Source of the DNA: an uncultured Phycisphaerales bacterium
GTDB taxonomy: Bacteria; Planctomycetota; Phycisphaerae; Sedimentisphaerales; Anaerobacaceae
Direction: 5' to 3'
Assembly: GCA_903857265.1 (NCBI GenBank)
Contig: CAIODZ010000031.1
Coordinates: forward strand, 1 to 64,000
Length of the DNA stretch: 64,000 bases
In this document: positions 27,578 through 35,761 of the stretch, one piece after another
Position numbering within the stretch: position 1 is the first letter of the stretch
How the letters are laid out: the number at the start of each line of letters is the position of its first letter
Made by a program: the position numbers and the translations under genes
The notes under the pieces: model-generated
Seen by the model: only the letters and a program-made list of their open reading frames with translations
Told to the model about the DNA's origin: nothing
Databases searched by the model: none

Positions 27578-29140
27578 ATGGAAAAAATAAAAATATACGA
27601 TACGACCCTGCGAGACGGGATGCAGACCGAGGGCATCAGTTTTTCTCTTGAAGACAAACTCGCCATCGCAGGATGTCTCGATGAGCTCGGTGTGGACTAC
27701 GTCGAGGGCGGTTATCCGGCATCGGGTCCAAAAGATACGCAGTTTTTCGCGGAGGTTGCGAAACTGGGTTTTCGCAACAGCAAAATCGCCGCATTCGGCA
27801 GCACACGCAGAATCGACAACAAGGCGGAAGACGACGCATCTCTTAACGCGATTGTTTCCTGCAAGGCCCCCGCCGCAACCATCGTGGGAAAAACCTGGGA
27901 TTTGCACGTTACAAAAGTTCTCGGCTGTTCGCTTGAGGATAATATCACGGTATGCGCCGATTCGGTGAAATACCTTAAAAAGCACGGTCTTGAGGCGATT
28001 TTCGATGCCGAGCATTTTTACGACGGCTACAAGGAAAATCCTGAGTATGCCCTAAAGGTGCTGCGGGCAGTGGCTGAGGCGGGAATCGACGCGATTGCGC
28101 TTTGCGACACCAACGGCGGCACACTGCCGGACAAGATTTATGAAATCACCAAAACCGTTTACGGACAGTTAAAGCCCCTGACCATCGGCATCCACACTCA
28201 TAATGACAATGACTGCGCAATCGCCGGCTCGCTGGCGGCGGTCCACGCAGGCGCAAGGCAGGTCCAGGGAACAATCAACGGGCTTGGCGAACGCTGCGGC
28301 AACGCAAATTTGTGCACGGTTATCCCGAACCTGGCGTTTAAGATGGGCTTTGACGTGCTGACGCCGGAAAAACTCAAGTCAATAACCGAAGTGTCGCGTT
28401 TTGTCTTCGAGATTTGCAACCTGACGCCGGTAACGAATATGCCATACGTGGGCGAAAGCGCATTCGCTCACAAAGCGGGGCTGCACGTTGACGCCCTGCG
28501 CAAAAACAAACGAACATACGAACACGTTGACCCTGCACTGGTCGGCAACGAGAGGCGATTCCTTATCAGCGAGCTTAGCGGCAAATCAAATATCCTCGCG
28601 GAGCTGGAAAAAGAAAAAATCATCGAAGACAAAAAGCTGGCGAAAAAAATCCTCGAACGCGTGCAGAACCTCGAAAACAATGGTTATCAATTCGAGGCGG
28701 CCAACGCGAGTTTCGAGCTGCTCGTGCAGAAGATTATGGGGACATATAAGCCCGCTTTCGAGCTTATCAGGTACAGCACTAAAGTCGAGAAAAGCAATAC
28801 CGGCGAGCTTATCACCGAGGCGACGGTCAAGCTGAAAATCGGCGAACAGGTTGAACACGTTGTCGGCGAAGGCGACGGCCCGGTTAACGCGCTTGACGCG
28901 GCGCTGCGAAAATCGCTTGGGAACTTCTACCCCGCAATCAAAGATATGCACCTTGTCGATTACAAGGTTCGCGTTGTCAACGGCCGCGAAGGAACTGCCG
29001 CTCGCGTCCGCGTAATTATCGAATCGCGAGACAAGAAAGATATCTGGGGAACCGTCGGCGTATCGGAGAACATCATCGAGGCGTCCTGGCAGGCGCTTGT
29101 GGATTCTGTGGAATACAAAATCCAGAAGGATACCCGATAG
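27578..29140 (+). CDS. cimA: Citramalate synthase
   Basis: 520 residues. It condenses acetyl-CoA and pyruvate to (R)-citramalate, the threonine-independent entry to isoleucine. The HMGL-like barrel starts with IYDTTLRDGMQTEG and has GIHTHNDNDCAIAG and QGTINGLGERCGN. The C-terminal LeuA dimerisation/allosteric domain lies at about 370-515. The long linker and the early VEGGYPAS motif resemble the Geobacter-type CimA rather than LeuA or homocitrate synthase, which is why citramalate is preferred. The ribosome binding site is weak. ilvD, acting later in the same pathway, is about 20 kb away. Confidence 0.88.
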   Translation: MEKIKIYDTTLRDGMQTEGISFSLEDKLAIAGCLDELGVDYVEGGYPASGPKDTQFFAEVAKLGFRNSKIAAFGSTRRIDNKAEDDASLNAIVSCKAPAATIVGKTWDLHVTKVLGCSLEDNITVCADSVKYLKKHGLEAIFDAEHFYDGYKENPEYALKVLRAVAEAGIDAIALCDTNGGTLPDKIYEITKTVYGQLKPLTIGIHTHNDNDCAIAGSLAAVHAGARQVQGTINGLGERCGNANLCTVIPNLAFKMGFDVLTPEKLKSITEVSRFVFEICNLTPVTNMPYVGESAFAHKAGLHVDALRKNKRTYEHVDPALVGNERRFLISELSGKSNILAELEKEKIIEDKKLAKKILERVQNLENNGYQFEAANASFELLVQKIMGTYKPAFELIRYSTKVEKSNTGELITEATVKLKIGEQVEHVVGEGDGPVNALDAALRKSLGNFYPAIKDMHLVDYKVRVVNGREGTAARVRVIIESRDKKDIWGTVGVSENIIEASWQALVDSVEYKIQKDTR

Positions 29141-29172
29141 CGCAGCAATTTCGGCCTGTTGCGTCTAACTCA

Positions 29173-29910
29173 TCAGGCAACAATTTTTGCATCGGCCTGT
29201 TGCCTCTCGGCAGGTGTATCCATTCTTTTTCTTTTCCTGCGGTTTATGGTTCGCGATATCTGCTCGACAGGTATTGAGCCGGTGGCCATTTCCAGCGCCT
29301 GTTCGGCGGTCGCGGCAAAGGCATCCGCGCCGATTTCCTGCCACAACCCTTCCGCACGGTTGAACAATCCGCCTGAGACCATAATTTGCATATTCGGATT
29401 TGCGCTAACGTCTTTTATGCGGTCGATAAGCTGGCGAATGGAAGGCGCCTGCCTGGGGCTTGTGCCGTAAACCAGTAACACATCGGGAGAGTATTCGTGG
29501 ACAAAGGTAAGGACATCGTCATTGGTAAGTCCGCCGCCGAGGAAGCGCACGTCCCAGCCGTCGCTTTCGAAGATGTCCGCGATAATCTGTCCGCCAAGCT
29601 CCTGCAGCTCATCCGGTGCGCAGCATACTGCGATTTTTTTGTTTCGGGGCTGCCTTCGCGGCAGCTTGTTCTGCAGCTGGTCAACTATTGTGCGGCTGAT
29701 TCTTGTGGCCAAGTGTTCCTGTGCAAGGGTTATCCGCTCGGCCCTTAATAGCCGTTCAATCTCGACCATTGTGGGCCAGACAACCTCCATATAAACAAGA
29801 TTAGTAGGCGTTCCGCTCTGCAGCGTCTCTTCGATGACTAACCGGGAATTTCTTCTATCCCCCCTTAAAAGGGAGTCCAGATACCGCTCGACGATTTCCT
29901 CTCTAATCAT
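29173..29910 (-). CDS. Cobalamin-binding-domain protein lacking the axial histidine
   Basis: 245 residues: a helical B12-binding cap (about 1-85), a Rossmann-like B12 domain (about 95-215), and a basic, Arg/Lys-rich tail. The position of the usual E-x-H-x-x-G reads DELQELGG, so the cobalt-ligating His is replaced by Gln, while the later GWDVRFLGGG and IMVSGGLF strands are normal. It may bind B12 base-off differently, bind another ligand, or act as a regulator, as in MerR/CarH-like sensors, though no MerR domain is present. The ATG at 29910 is chosen because GGAGAAAG precedes it. Confidence 0.8.
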   Translation of the reverse strand: MIREEIVERYLDSLLRGDRRNSRLVIEETLQSGTPTNLVYMEVVWPTMVEIERLLRAERITLAQEHLATRISRTIVDQLQNKLPRRQPRNKKIAVCCAPDELQELGGQIIADIFESDGWDVRFLGGGLTNDDVLTFVHEYSPDVLLVYGTSPRQAPSIRQLIDRIKDVSANPNMQIMVSGGLFNRAEGLWQEIGADAFAATAEQALEMATGSIPVEQISRTINRRKRKRMDTPAERQQADAKIVA

Positions 29911-30193
29911 AATCTTTCTCCAAATATTTTGTCCGCTACAATCTTTGCCCATTTTAACATCGGCGGGACTCCAAATCCCAAAATGTTAATATGGGTAATA
30001 TATGAATCGGAAACGGTCATCGGAATTCTTTAGTTAAAATGGGTAACTTACGTAATTAAGGAAATATATCAAGGCGAGGTTTAACAGACGGGGACCATTT
30101 TAAATCAATCATTGTATATTCAAGCCGATATTATAGGGCCTTCTCGGCAAAATAATATTGGCTGGAATTTTTTGTTTTGGCGTGGAAATTAAC

Positions 30194-30661
30194 CTAACTA
30201 TTTTCGGCTTCAGGCCCCTGCCCTACCTCCGGCGGGGTAGGCGGGTGTTGCGGCGGGGGATGGGGCATATTAACCTGTCTGCAAACGACCGACCGTTCGC
30301 CAAGCAGGGTATCGTTGGCAAACAACTGAAAACGATATTCGCCTGTATGCTGAAAAACCACGCCCATCAGGTTTATGGCGACGGTTACTATTTGCCTGAC
30401 GTCCTTGAAATCCACGGGCTGTCCCTGCTCGAATATGACCTTGTCCTGGTTATCAATATCAACGAGCCGAATTTTGAGGCGGGTAACACCGTGGCCATTG
30501 GTCATCTCACAAAAGAATATGAGCTGGTCGTGACGAACGGGGTACTTGGGGGCGTTGATGGTTTGAATAATGTTTATGATGCTGGGCATTCCCGACAGCC
30601 GGTCGAAAATTACCCTGTCGCAGACAATAACGGAAAGTAGAATCGGAGCAACCTCATCCAT
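30194..30661 (-). CDS. DUF6941-like small protein
   Basis: 155 residues, function unknown. The pattern CDRVIFDRLSG, NIIQTINAPKYPVRH, FFCEMTNGHG, then GEYRFQLFANDTLLGERS matches small beta-rich proteins annotated as DUF6941 in planctomycetes and other phyla. The last 25 residues are rich in Pro and Gln. It is predicted cytoplasmic, since there is no signal peptide or membrane span. It lies 48 bp after panB on the same strand, and an AAGGG site precedes the ATG by about 12 nt. An open frame on the opposite strand here is a shadow. Confidence 0.65.
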   Translation of the reverse strand: MDEVAPILLSVIVCDRVIFDRLSGMPSIINIIQTINAPKYPVRHDQLIFFCEMTNGHGVTRLKIRLVDIDNQDKVIFEQGQPVDFKDVRQIVTVAINLMGVVFQHTGEYRFQLFANDTLLGERSVVCRQVNMPHPPPQHPPTPPEVGQGPEAENS

Positions 30662-30709
30662 TTCAAACCAATCCCTTCGTAAAACATGATATAAAAATTA
30701 TCCTAGTTT

Positions 30710-31564
30710 TCAGGCGTTGCTTTCAAGCATTCCGCGGAGTCGTTCCATTTCGCCGTCTTTCATACGATAACAGTGCTCGGTATCGGGGTATTTGCCCGCT
30801 CTTACCTGGTTTGCGTATTCGGCAAAGGCAGCGATTGTGGCGTCGCCGAGGTTGGCGAAGCTTTTGGCGAACTTCGGCTGATGTCCCTGTGACAAACCGA
30901 GAATATCGGGCGCGATGAGGATTTGCCCATCGCAGTGCGGACCTGAGCCGCAACTGATAACAGGCGCCTCGTTTTGCTCTGTTATTATTTTGGCGACCTC
31001 AGCGCAAACACCTTCGAGAAGCAGCGCGATTGCGCCGGCGTTTACCATTTGCTTTGCAAGTGCGATAAGCTCGGCGGCCATTTCCGCGGTCGAGGCCTCG
31101 GCTTTGAATCTGCCAATCCTGGATATGCTCTGAGGCCTGATGCCGATATGCGCCATAACAGCCATACCGGCGTCGTTGACTGCTTTGATGACATCCATGT
31201 ATGCACTCGATGCCTCGATTTTTATTATTTGAGCGCCGCATTCAACGACAAATCTTCCGGCGTTTTTGACCGCCTCGGCTATGCCCACCTGGTAGGACAG
31301 GAAAGGCATATCTGCAATGAGACATACATCGGGGGCGGCTTTCCTTACGGCTGCGGTTATAGCGACCATAAAATCCATAGTCGCAGGCAGGGTGGAATCG
31401 TGCCCAAGGATAACCTGGGCGGCTGAATCGCCTACAAGTATCATCTCGACGTCGGTCTGAGCAACAAGCCGGGCCGTGGTGTAGTCGTAGCAACTGACTG
31501 CCACAACCTTACGACCCTGTTGTTTGGCGTCAATTAAATTGGCTACCGTGATTTTACCTGCCAT
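30710..31564 (-). CDS. panB: 3-methyl-2-oxobutanoate hydroxymethyltransferase
   Basis: 284-residue ketopantoate hydroxymethyltransferase, transferring a one-carbon unit from methylenetetrahydrofolate to alpha-ketoisovalerate in pantothenate synthesis. The Mg-binding motif LVGDSAAQVILGHDST, the segment KIEASSAYMDVI, HIGIRPQS and the catalytic-Glu region LLLEGV are present. The ATG at 31564 is chosen with GGGG 7 nt upstream, matching family length; the frame is open 21 codons further. It lies in a minus-strand run but has its own promoter-like sequence. panC and panD are not in the window. Confidence 0.95.
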   Translation of the reverse strand: MAGKITVANLIDAKQQGRKVVAVSCYDYTTARLVAQTDVEMILVGDSAAQVILGHDSTLPATMDFMVAITAAVRKAAPDVCLIADMPFLSYQVGIAEAVKNAGRFVVECGAQIIKIEASSAYMDVIKAVNDAGMAVMAHIGIRPQSISRIGRFKAEASTAEMAAELIALAKQMVNAGAIALLLEGVCAEVAKIITEQNEAPVISCGSGPHCDGQILIAPDILGLSQGHQPKFAKSFANLGDATIAAFAEYANQVRAGKYPDTEHCYRMKDGEMERLRGMLESNA

Positions 31565-31591
31565 TTGAATACCCCATAAAATAACAACTAA

Positions 31592-31627
31592 CCTGTTAGA
31601 ATATAGTGAACAAACAGGAGTAATCAA
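31592..31627 (-). promoter_or_regulatory. Candidate panB promoter with an overlapping inverted repeat
   Basis: On the minus strand TTGATT (31622-31627) and TATATT (31600-31605) are 16 nt apart, about 35 nt before the panB ATG. An inverted repeat CCTGTT/AACAGG (31592-31597 and 31613-31618) spans the -10 region and could be an operator. Confidence 0.45.
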
Positions 31628-31686
31628 GCGTAAAATTGCAACGTTTTTATGAGGATTTTCGGGTTTTTAGGCAAGAATTGAAAATT

Positions 31687-31950
31687 TTATGGTTTTTTTA
31701 GTGAAAGGACTTGAACCGAGACGTCTCTAAATGTGTAGTGATGAGAAATTTCTCTAAAGAATTTCAGGGTATTGGGGCGATTATTTAAGAAGGTAATAAT
31801 GGAGTCACAGAGGGCATTGACATAAGTAATCATTTTTCTGAGCTTTTCATCACCCTCCTCCGAAGCCAGGTTCTTAAACAAGAACTTGGCTTTTTTAATT
31901 TCAATATTTGGAACGTAGTCAAGAATTGTCTTTTCACTACTGTTAATTTA
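31687..31950 (-). pseudogene. Possible 3' remnant of an unidentified gene
   Basis: A minus-strand frame of about 87 codons is open from just after a TAA near 31951 to a stop at 31687 but has no ATG at its beginning; the first ATG gives 64 codons (from 31878). The residues look protein-like (EIKKAKFLFKNLA, EKLRKMITYVNALCDSI, FFREISHHYTFRD) and resemble a helical domain, so this could be the tail of a decayed gene or a short real gene. No family is recognised. The first part coincides with a hairpin on the opposite strand. Confidence 0.3.
31863..31896 (+). terminator. Terminator-like hairpin between panB and recO
   Basis: AAGCCAGGTTCTT (31863-31875) pairs with AAGAACTTGGCTT (31880-31892; one G-U) around AAAC and runs into six T residues. 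It would terminate plus-strand transcripts, but no plus-strand gene precedes it, so its use is unclear. Confidence 0.5.
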
Positions 31951-32002
31951 GGCAAAATGGGGTCTTGGGGACATTTTAAACCTTTCGATTCAACGTCCTC
32001 TG

Positions 32003-32761
32003 TCAGACATTGAGGATATACTTTGCCATTCTCGGTGGCCGACCAAGCATATCGGTAATATAGCGAATCAAGATGTCCTCAACGTTTTTCAGGGTGTTTT
32101 GGGAAGCAGAGGCAAGCAATTTTGAGTCGGACAGACATTTCGCCGATTCGGCAGTCAGCCGTATTTTGTCGGGGAAAGCTCCTTGGCAATCCCTGCAAAT
32201 CAGGCCCCTTGCGTTATTGCTGAAATACGTTTCCGGCCAGCGAGAATCGAAGCGATTTCTGCAATTTACACAATAATCGAGGACAGGACACAAGCCGATT
32301 TCCGTCAGCAGCACTTGTTGAAACACTATCAAGTTCGCCAGGATTTTGCGGTGCTCATCATTTGAGCTTCTCTCCTGGCTGGCATCATGAATGAACTGAA
32401 GCAAGCTGTCAAACAGGCCCGGGTGTGGGTCGTAATCATTAACCAGGGCATTTACAAGTTCGGCGGCAAGCAGGCAGGCATTCAACGCAAAGATATCCGC
32501 CGACAGCACCGGGTAATTTACCATACCCGCAAGCGGCTCAAATTCAGCAAGAGTCGCCAGCTTGTCCCTGCCTGAATCCGAGAAGACAATATCGCCATAA
32601 GAAAATATCTCGATGGGGCCTCCGAAGGATGACTTCTGTCTTTTCGCGCCTTTGGCGATTACGGGGACTTTTCCCGTTTGCCTGGCAAAGAAAGTTACCA
32701 CCTGCGATGTTTCAGAGTAGTCAACCGCCCTGATGCAGATGCCATGGTCATTGGTCAGCAT
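32003..32761 (-). CDS. recO: DNA repair protein RecO
   Basis: 252 residues. RecO anneals SSB-coated single strands and, with RecR, loads RecA on gaps. An N-terminal OB fold (about 1-80) has the typical start (GICIRAVDYSETSQVVTFF), and a helical domain carries a zinc-finger-like pair, CVNC and CRDC (about residues 168-205). Its start codon overlaps the end of ybeY by 7 bp (ATGCTGA), so translation is coupled. It closes the phoH-HD-ybeY-recO cluster. Confidence 0.92.
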   Translation of the reverse strand: MLTNDHGICIRAVDYSETSQVVTFFARQTGKVPVIAKGAKRQKSSFGGPIEIFSYGDIVFSDSGRDKLATLAEFEPLAGMVNYPVLSADIFALNACLLAAELVNALVNDYDPHPGLFDSLLQFIHDASQERSSNDEHRKILANLIVFQQVLLTEIGLCPVLDYCVNCRNRFDSRWPETYFSNNARGLICRDCQGAFPDKIRLTAESAKCLSDSKLLASASQNTLKNVEDILIRYITDMLGRPPRMAKYILNV

Positions 32762-33243
32762 TTTTGACGCCGTTTATTCGAGACGATTTTTCGTTTTTTA
32801 TCATATACCAGTCCGAATCCTTGCTGTTGCAGAATTTCATCTTCGATTCTGTGCATTATTTTCGCTTTTTTCGGCTGTAAGTCATCGAAGCCGAGATTAT
32901 GCAGCAGGCCATGGGTAATATAAAGGGCAAGCTCCGCCTGAGGGGAATGGCCTCGTTTAACGGCCTGTGTTTTCGCCCTTTCGCCGTTTACCACAAGCTC
33001 AAGCAATCTTGGGGCGATTTTGTTTTCCGACAAATCGAACGCCAGACAATCGGTAAAGTTTTTATGGTTAAGAAATTCGATGTTAAGTTTTCGCATACGG
33101 CGATTGCCGACTATGGCAACACTGATGGTTGCCTTCGTCAGGCGGAAGCGTTTACAGATTACACGTATGAGTTTGATGAGCTTGCGACGCGGGCAAGGGA
33201 TATTTTTGAAATCGCGAATGATATGAACAGTTACGCCTTGCAT
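32755..33243 (-). CDS. ybeY: Endoribonuclease YbeY
   Basis: 162-residue metal-dependent RNase involved in 16S rRNA 3' maturation and ribosome quality control. The motif THGLLHNLGFDD near residue 110 corresponds to the family HGxLHLxGxDH; the third metal ligand is Asp instead of His. MHRIEDEIL follows as expected. The C-terminus is basic. The gene lies 15 bp after the HD phosphodiesterase gene and overlaps recO, the standard order in many bacteria. Confidence 0.92.
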   Translation of the reverse strand: MQGVTVHIIRDFKNIPCPRRKLIKLIRVICKRFRLTKATISVAIVGNRRMRKLNIEFLNHKNFTDCLAFDLSENKIAPRLLELVVNGERAKTQAVKRGHSPQAELALYITHGLLHNLGFDDLQPKKAKIMHRIEDEILQQQGFGLVYDKKRKIVSNKRRQKC

Positions 33244-33258
33244 AGTTGGTATATCGCT

Positions 33259-34761
33259 TTACTGGTTCAGTTCGGGCGGCATATCGGGCGGCTTGGGATA
33301 GGCGATTCGCCCATGGTAGTGGGCCGCGAGGGTTTTTGACATACGCGCCTCAATCAAGCTAAGCTCCCGCAAAGACAGGTCGCACTCGTCAAACTGGCCG
33401 TCCTGCAGACGCTTCATCGCCATATTATGTACGACGGCTTCAATCTTTAAAGGTGTCGCTTCCGGCAAAGTCCTTGTTGCGCCTTCGATTGCGTCCGCAA
33501 GCATAACTATTGCGGCCTCTTTTGTCCGCGGCTTTGGACCGGGATATCGAAATTCGCCTTCGGAAGGAGCCGGCAAATCAGAGGAATCACCTTGTTCGTG
33601 CTGTTTCATCGCTTCGTTGTAAAAATACTCAATAAGCATGGTGCCGTGATGTGTTTCGATAAATTGTCTCAGGACGGCAGGCAAACCGTATTCTTTTGCC
33701 AGCTCCATACCGTCTTTAATATGCCCGGCGATAATCAACTGGCTCATCGCGGGCGAAAGCTCTTTGTGCCAGCTTATTGAGCCGAGCTGGTTTTCGACGA
33801 AATAGCCTGGCTTATTTATTTTGCCTATATCGTGATAGTATGACCCGACTCTGCACAAAAGGCCGTTGCGTCCTATTGCTTCCGCGGCGGCCTCGGCAAT
33901 GATGCCAATGAGCAAACTGTGGCTATAGGTTCCCGGCGCTTCCATAGCGAGCCGTCTCAGCAGGGGCTGGTTTGCATCGCTGTAATCCAGCAAGGTCATA
34001 CTTGTCGCAATTCGGAAAACCTTTTCGAGAACGGGCAACAGGCCTTGTATCAACACGCCGACAAGAAGAGTAACCGCGGCGTTGGGGCCTGCGTCGGCGA
34101 ATAAATTCCCCGGCAATTCGGGAGAAGATAGATACCTCATAGCGGTTGACATTATAAAAACCGTTATAGCCGCCACCAAACTTACCTCTAAAAGCCGCAT
34201 CCTCGTGCGGATTTCCTTAAGTAAAAAGCAATATGGCAGCGCACCGGCGAGCATAGTGAGCAAAACGCTTAAGTCCGTTACCTGCCCTGTCGCTAAAGAA
34301 GCGAGGACGCAGTAAACAAAGCTCATCGCCATAGCGAATCGCTGATTATACGCGATAGTCAGTATAAGGGCCGTAGCGACGGCTGTGCCCGTAACCCAGA
34401 ATATCTGGCCGGCCAGCAATACCGCTAATTTCGCACAAATCAGCATTGAAATAAGCAGAACGACCAGCCCTATCGTCCTGACACGGTTCTTAATAAGCCG
34501 TTTTTGATATTGAGAGATATGGAATGCGGCAGCCAGGCCAATCAGGACAACCACTGTAACAATCGCTGCGAGCCGGCCATAGGTCATCTGGCCCTTCGGG
34601 TCATATCCGAGCACCGCCACGGATAACAGCACAAAGAGCAGCCAGACAGCCGAGGAGTAAATGATGTCTGGGTCCGCCAGCCAGCTCAGGTCGGCAAACT
34701 GCTTTGCCATTTCCTTTCGCACCCGACTTCGCCGCTGAGTTGTCCTGTTAAAAAATCCCAC
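33259..34761 (-). CDS. Membrane HD-domain phosphodiesterase, PgpH/YqfF type
   Basis: 500 residues: about seven membrane spans (about 35-260), then a cytoplasmic HD domain (about 275-490) with GTYSHSLL, the HD pair in YYHDIGKINKPGYF and the downstream ETHHGTMLIEYFYNEA. By homology it would hydrolyse cyclic di-AMP, but that is inferred. Typical PgpH proteins are over 700 residues because of a large extracellular 7TMR-HDED domain after the first span; only a short loop is present here. The start is GTG with GGGAG 8 nt upstream. It sits between phoH and ybeY as in other genomes. Confidence 0.9.
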   Translation of the reverse strand: MGFFNRTTQRRSRVRKEMAKQFADLSWLADPDIIYSSAVWLLFVLLSVAVLGYDPKGQMTYGRLAAIVTVVVLIGLAAAFHISQYQKRLIKNRVRTIGLVVLLISMLICAKLAVLLAGQIFWVTGTAVATALILTIAYNQRFAMAMSFVYCVLASLATGQVTDLSVLLTMLAGALPYCFLLKEIRTRMRLLEVSLVAAITVFIMSTAMRYLSSPELPGNLFADAGPNAAVTLLVGVLIQGLLPVLEKVFRIATSMTLLDYSDANQPLLRRLAMEAPGTYSHSLLIGIIAEAAAEAIGRNGLLCRVGSYYHDIGKINKPGYFVENQLGSISWHKELSPAMSQLIIAGHIKDGMELAKEYGLPAVLRQFIETHHGTMLIEYFYNEAMKQHEQGDSSDLPAPSEGEFRYPGPKPRTKEAAIVMLADAIEGATRTLPEATPLKIEAVVHNMAMKRLQDGQFDECDLSLRELSLIEARMSKTLAAHYHGRIAYPKPPDMPPELNQ

Positions 34762-34792
34762 CTGTGCTCCCTTTGTTTATTTCACAAAAACA

Positions 34793-35752
34793 TCAAGGCG
34801 TTAAGTGTTCAGTTTTTGGTTTCGCAGAACGGTCGTAGGCACGAACAATGCTTTGAACGAGCCGATGCCGTACAATGTCGATTTGCGTCAGTTCGACAAC
34901 ACCGATACCCTTTACGCGGCGCAGGCGTTCGATTGCCTCGACTAAGCCGCTTTTCTGCCCGTGGGGCAGGTCTATCTGTGTTATGTCGCCGGTGATTATC
35001 ATCTTGGAGCCGCGTCCCAGCCGGGTAAGGACCATAAGCATCTGCAACGCCGAAGTATTCTGCGCCTCATCGCAGATTACGACCGACTCATTGAGAGTCC
35101 TGCCCCGCATAAAGGCAAGCGGTATAATCTCGATGATGTCCATATCCATAAATTTTCGCATCTGGCCGAAGTCCATCATATCCTCGAGCGCGTCGAACAG
35201 CGGGCGAAGATAGGGATTTACTTTTGCCTGAATGTCACCGGGGAGAAAGCCGAGTTTTTCGCCCGCCTCAACCGCGGGCCGGGCGAGAATTATGCGCCTT
35301 ATCTGTTTCCTTTTGAGCATCGATACAGCGACAGCGACAGCGAGATATGTCTTGCCTGTCCCCGCGGGGCCTATGCAAAACGTAAGGTCGTTGTTGAGCA
35401 TCGCCTGGATATATTTGAGCTGTCTTTTACTGGAGGGCTCGATTACTTTTTTGTGCGAGTAAACAGCAATCGCCTCGGGTGACTGCGGCTCAGTAGAAAC
35501 GTCAATATCCGAAAGTATGATGCCAACGTCATCGGCGGTGAGAAGGCCTCGTTTGAGCAGGTGCTTTTGCATCTTGTCGATAACTTCCACCGCCCTGTTG
35601 ACGTTATCGGCTTTGCCTGCAACGAGGAGATTGTCCTGCCGGGCGGTCATCCTGACATCGAGGGCATCACGCACCATTCGAAGATTAATATCGGCAGGCC
35701 CGAACAATTCGAGTTGTTTGGCTATCGAATCGAGTTGTATTGTTATCTCCAA
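34793..35752 (-). CDS. PhoH-like ATPase (YbeZ type)
   Basis: 319 residues. An N-terminal KH-like segment (about 15-70) precedes a P-loop ATPase related to superfamily 1 helicases, with Walker A GPAGTGKTYLAVA, the motif ARPAVEAGEKLGFLPG and Walker B VICDEAQN. PhoH/YbeZ interacts with YbeY and is linked to RNA processing. Start codon is TTG with AAGGAA 6 nt upstream. First of the phoH-HD-ybeY-recO block and 9 bp after the cdsA stop. Confidence 0.93.
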   Translation of the reverse strand: MEITIQLDSIAKQLELFGPADINLRMVRDALDVRMTARQDNLLVAGKADNVNRAVEVIDKMQKHLLKRGLLTADDVGIILSDIDVSTEPQSPEAIAVYSHKKVIEPSSKRQLKYIQAMLNNDLTFCIGPAGTGKTYLAVAVAVSMLKRKQIRRIILARPAVEAGEKLGFLPGDIQAKVNPYLRPLFDALEDMMDFGQMRKFMDMDIIEIIPLAFMRGRTLNESVVICDEAQNTSALQMLMVLTRLGRGSKMIITGDITQIDLPHGQKSGLVEAIERLRRVKGIGVVELTQIDIVRHRLVQSIVRAYDRSAKPKTEHLTP

Positions 35753-35761
35753 GAGCTTCCT

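Noticed and set aside
27500-28015. 171-codon minus-strand frame overlapping cimA
   Set aside because: Antisense to the conserved CimA barrel; no family resemblance.
30158-30640. 160-codon plus-strand frame
   Set aside because: Shadow of the DUF6941-like gene, whose minus-strand sequence is protein-like and has a plausible start.
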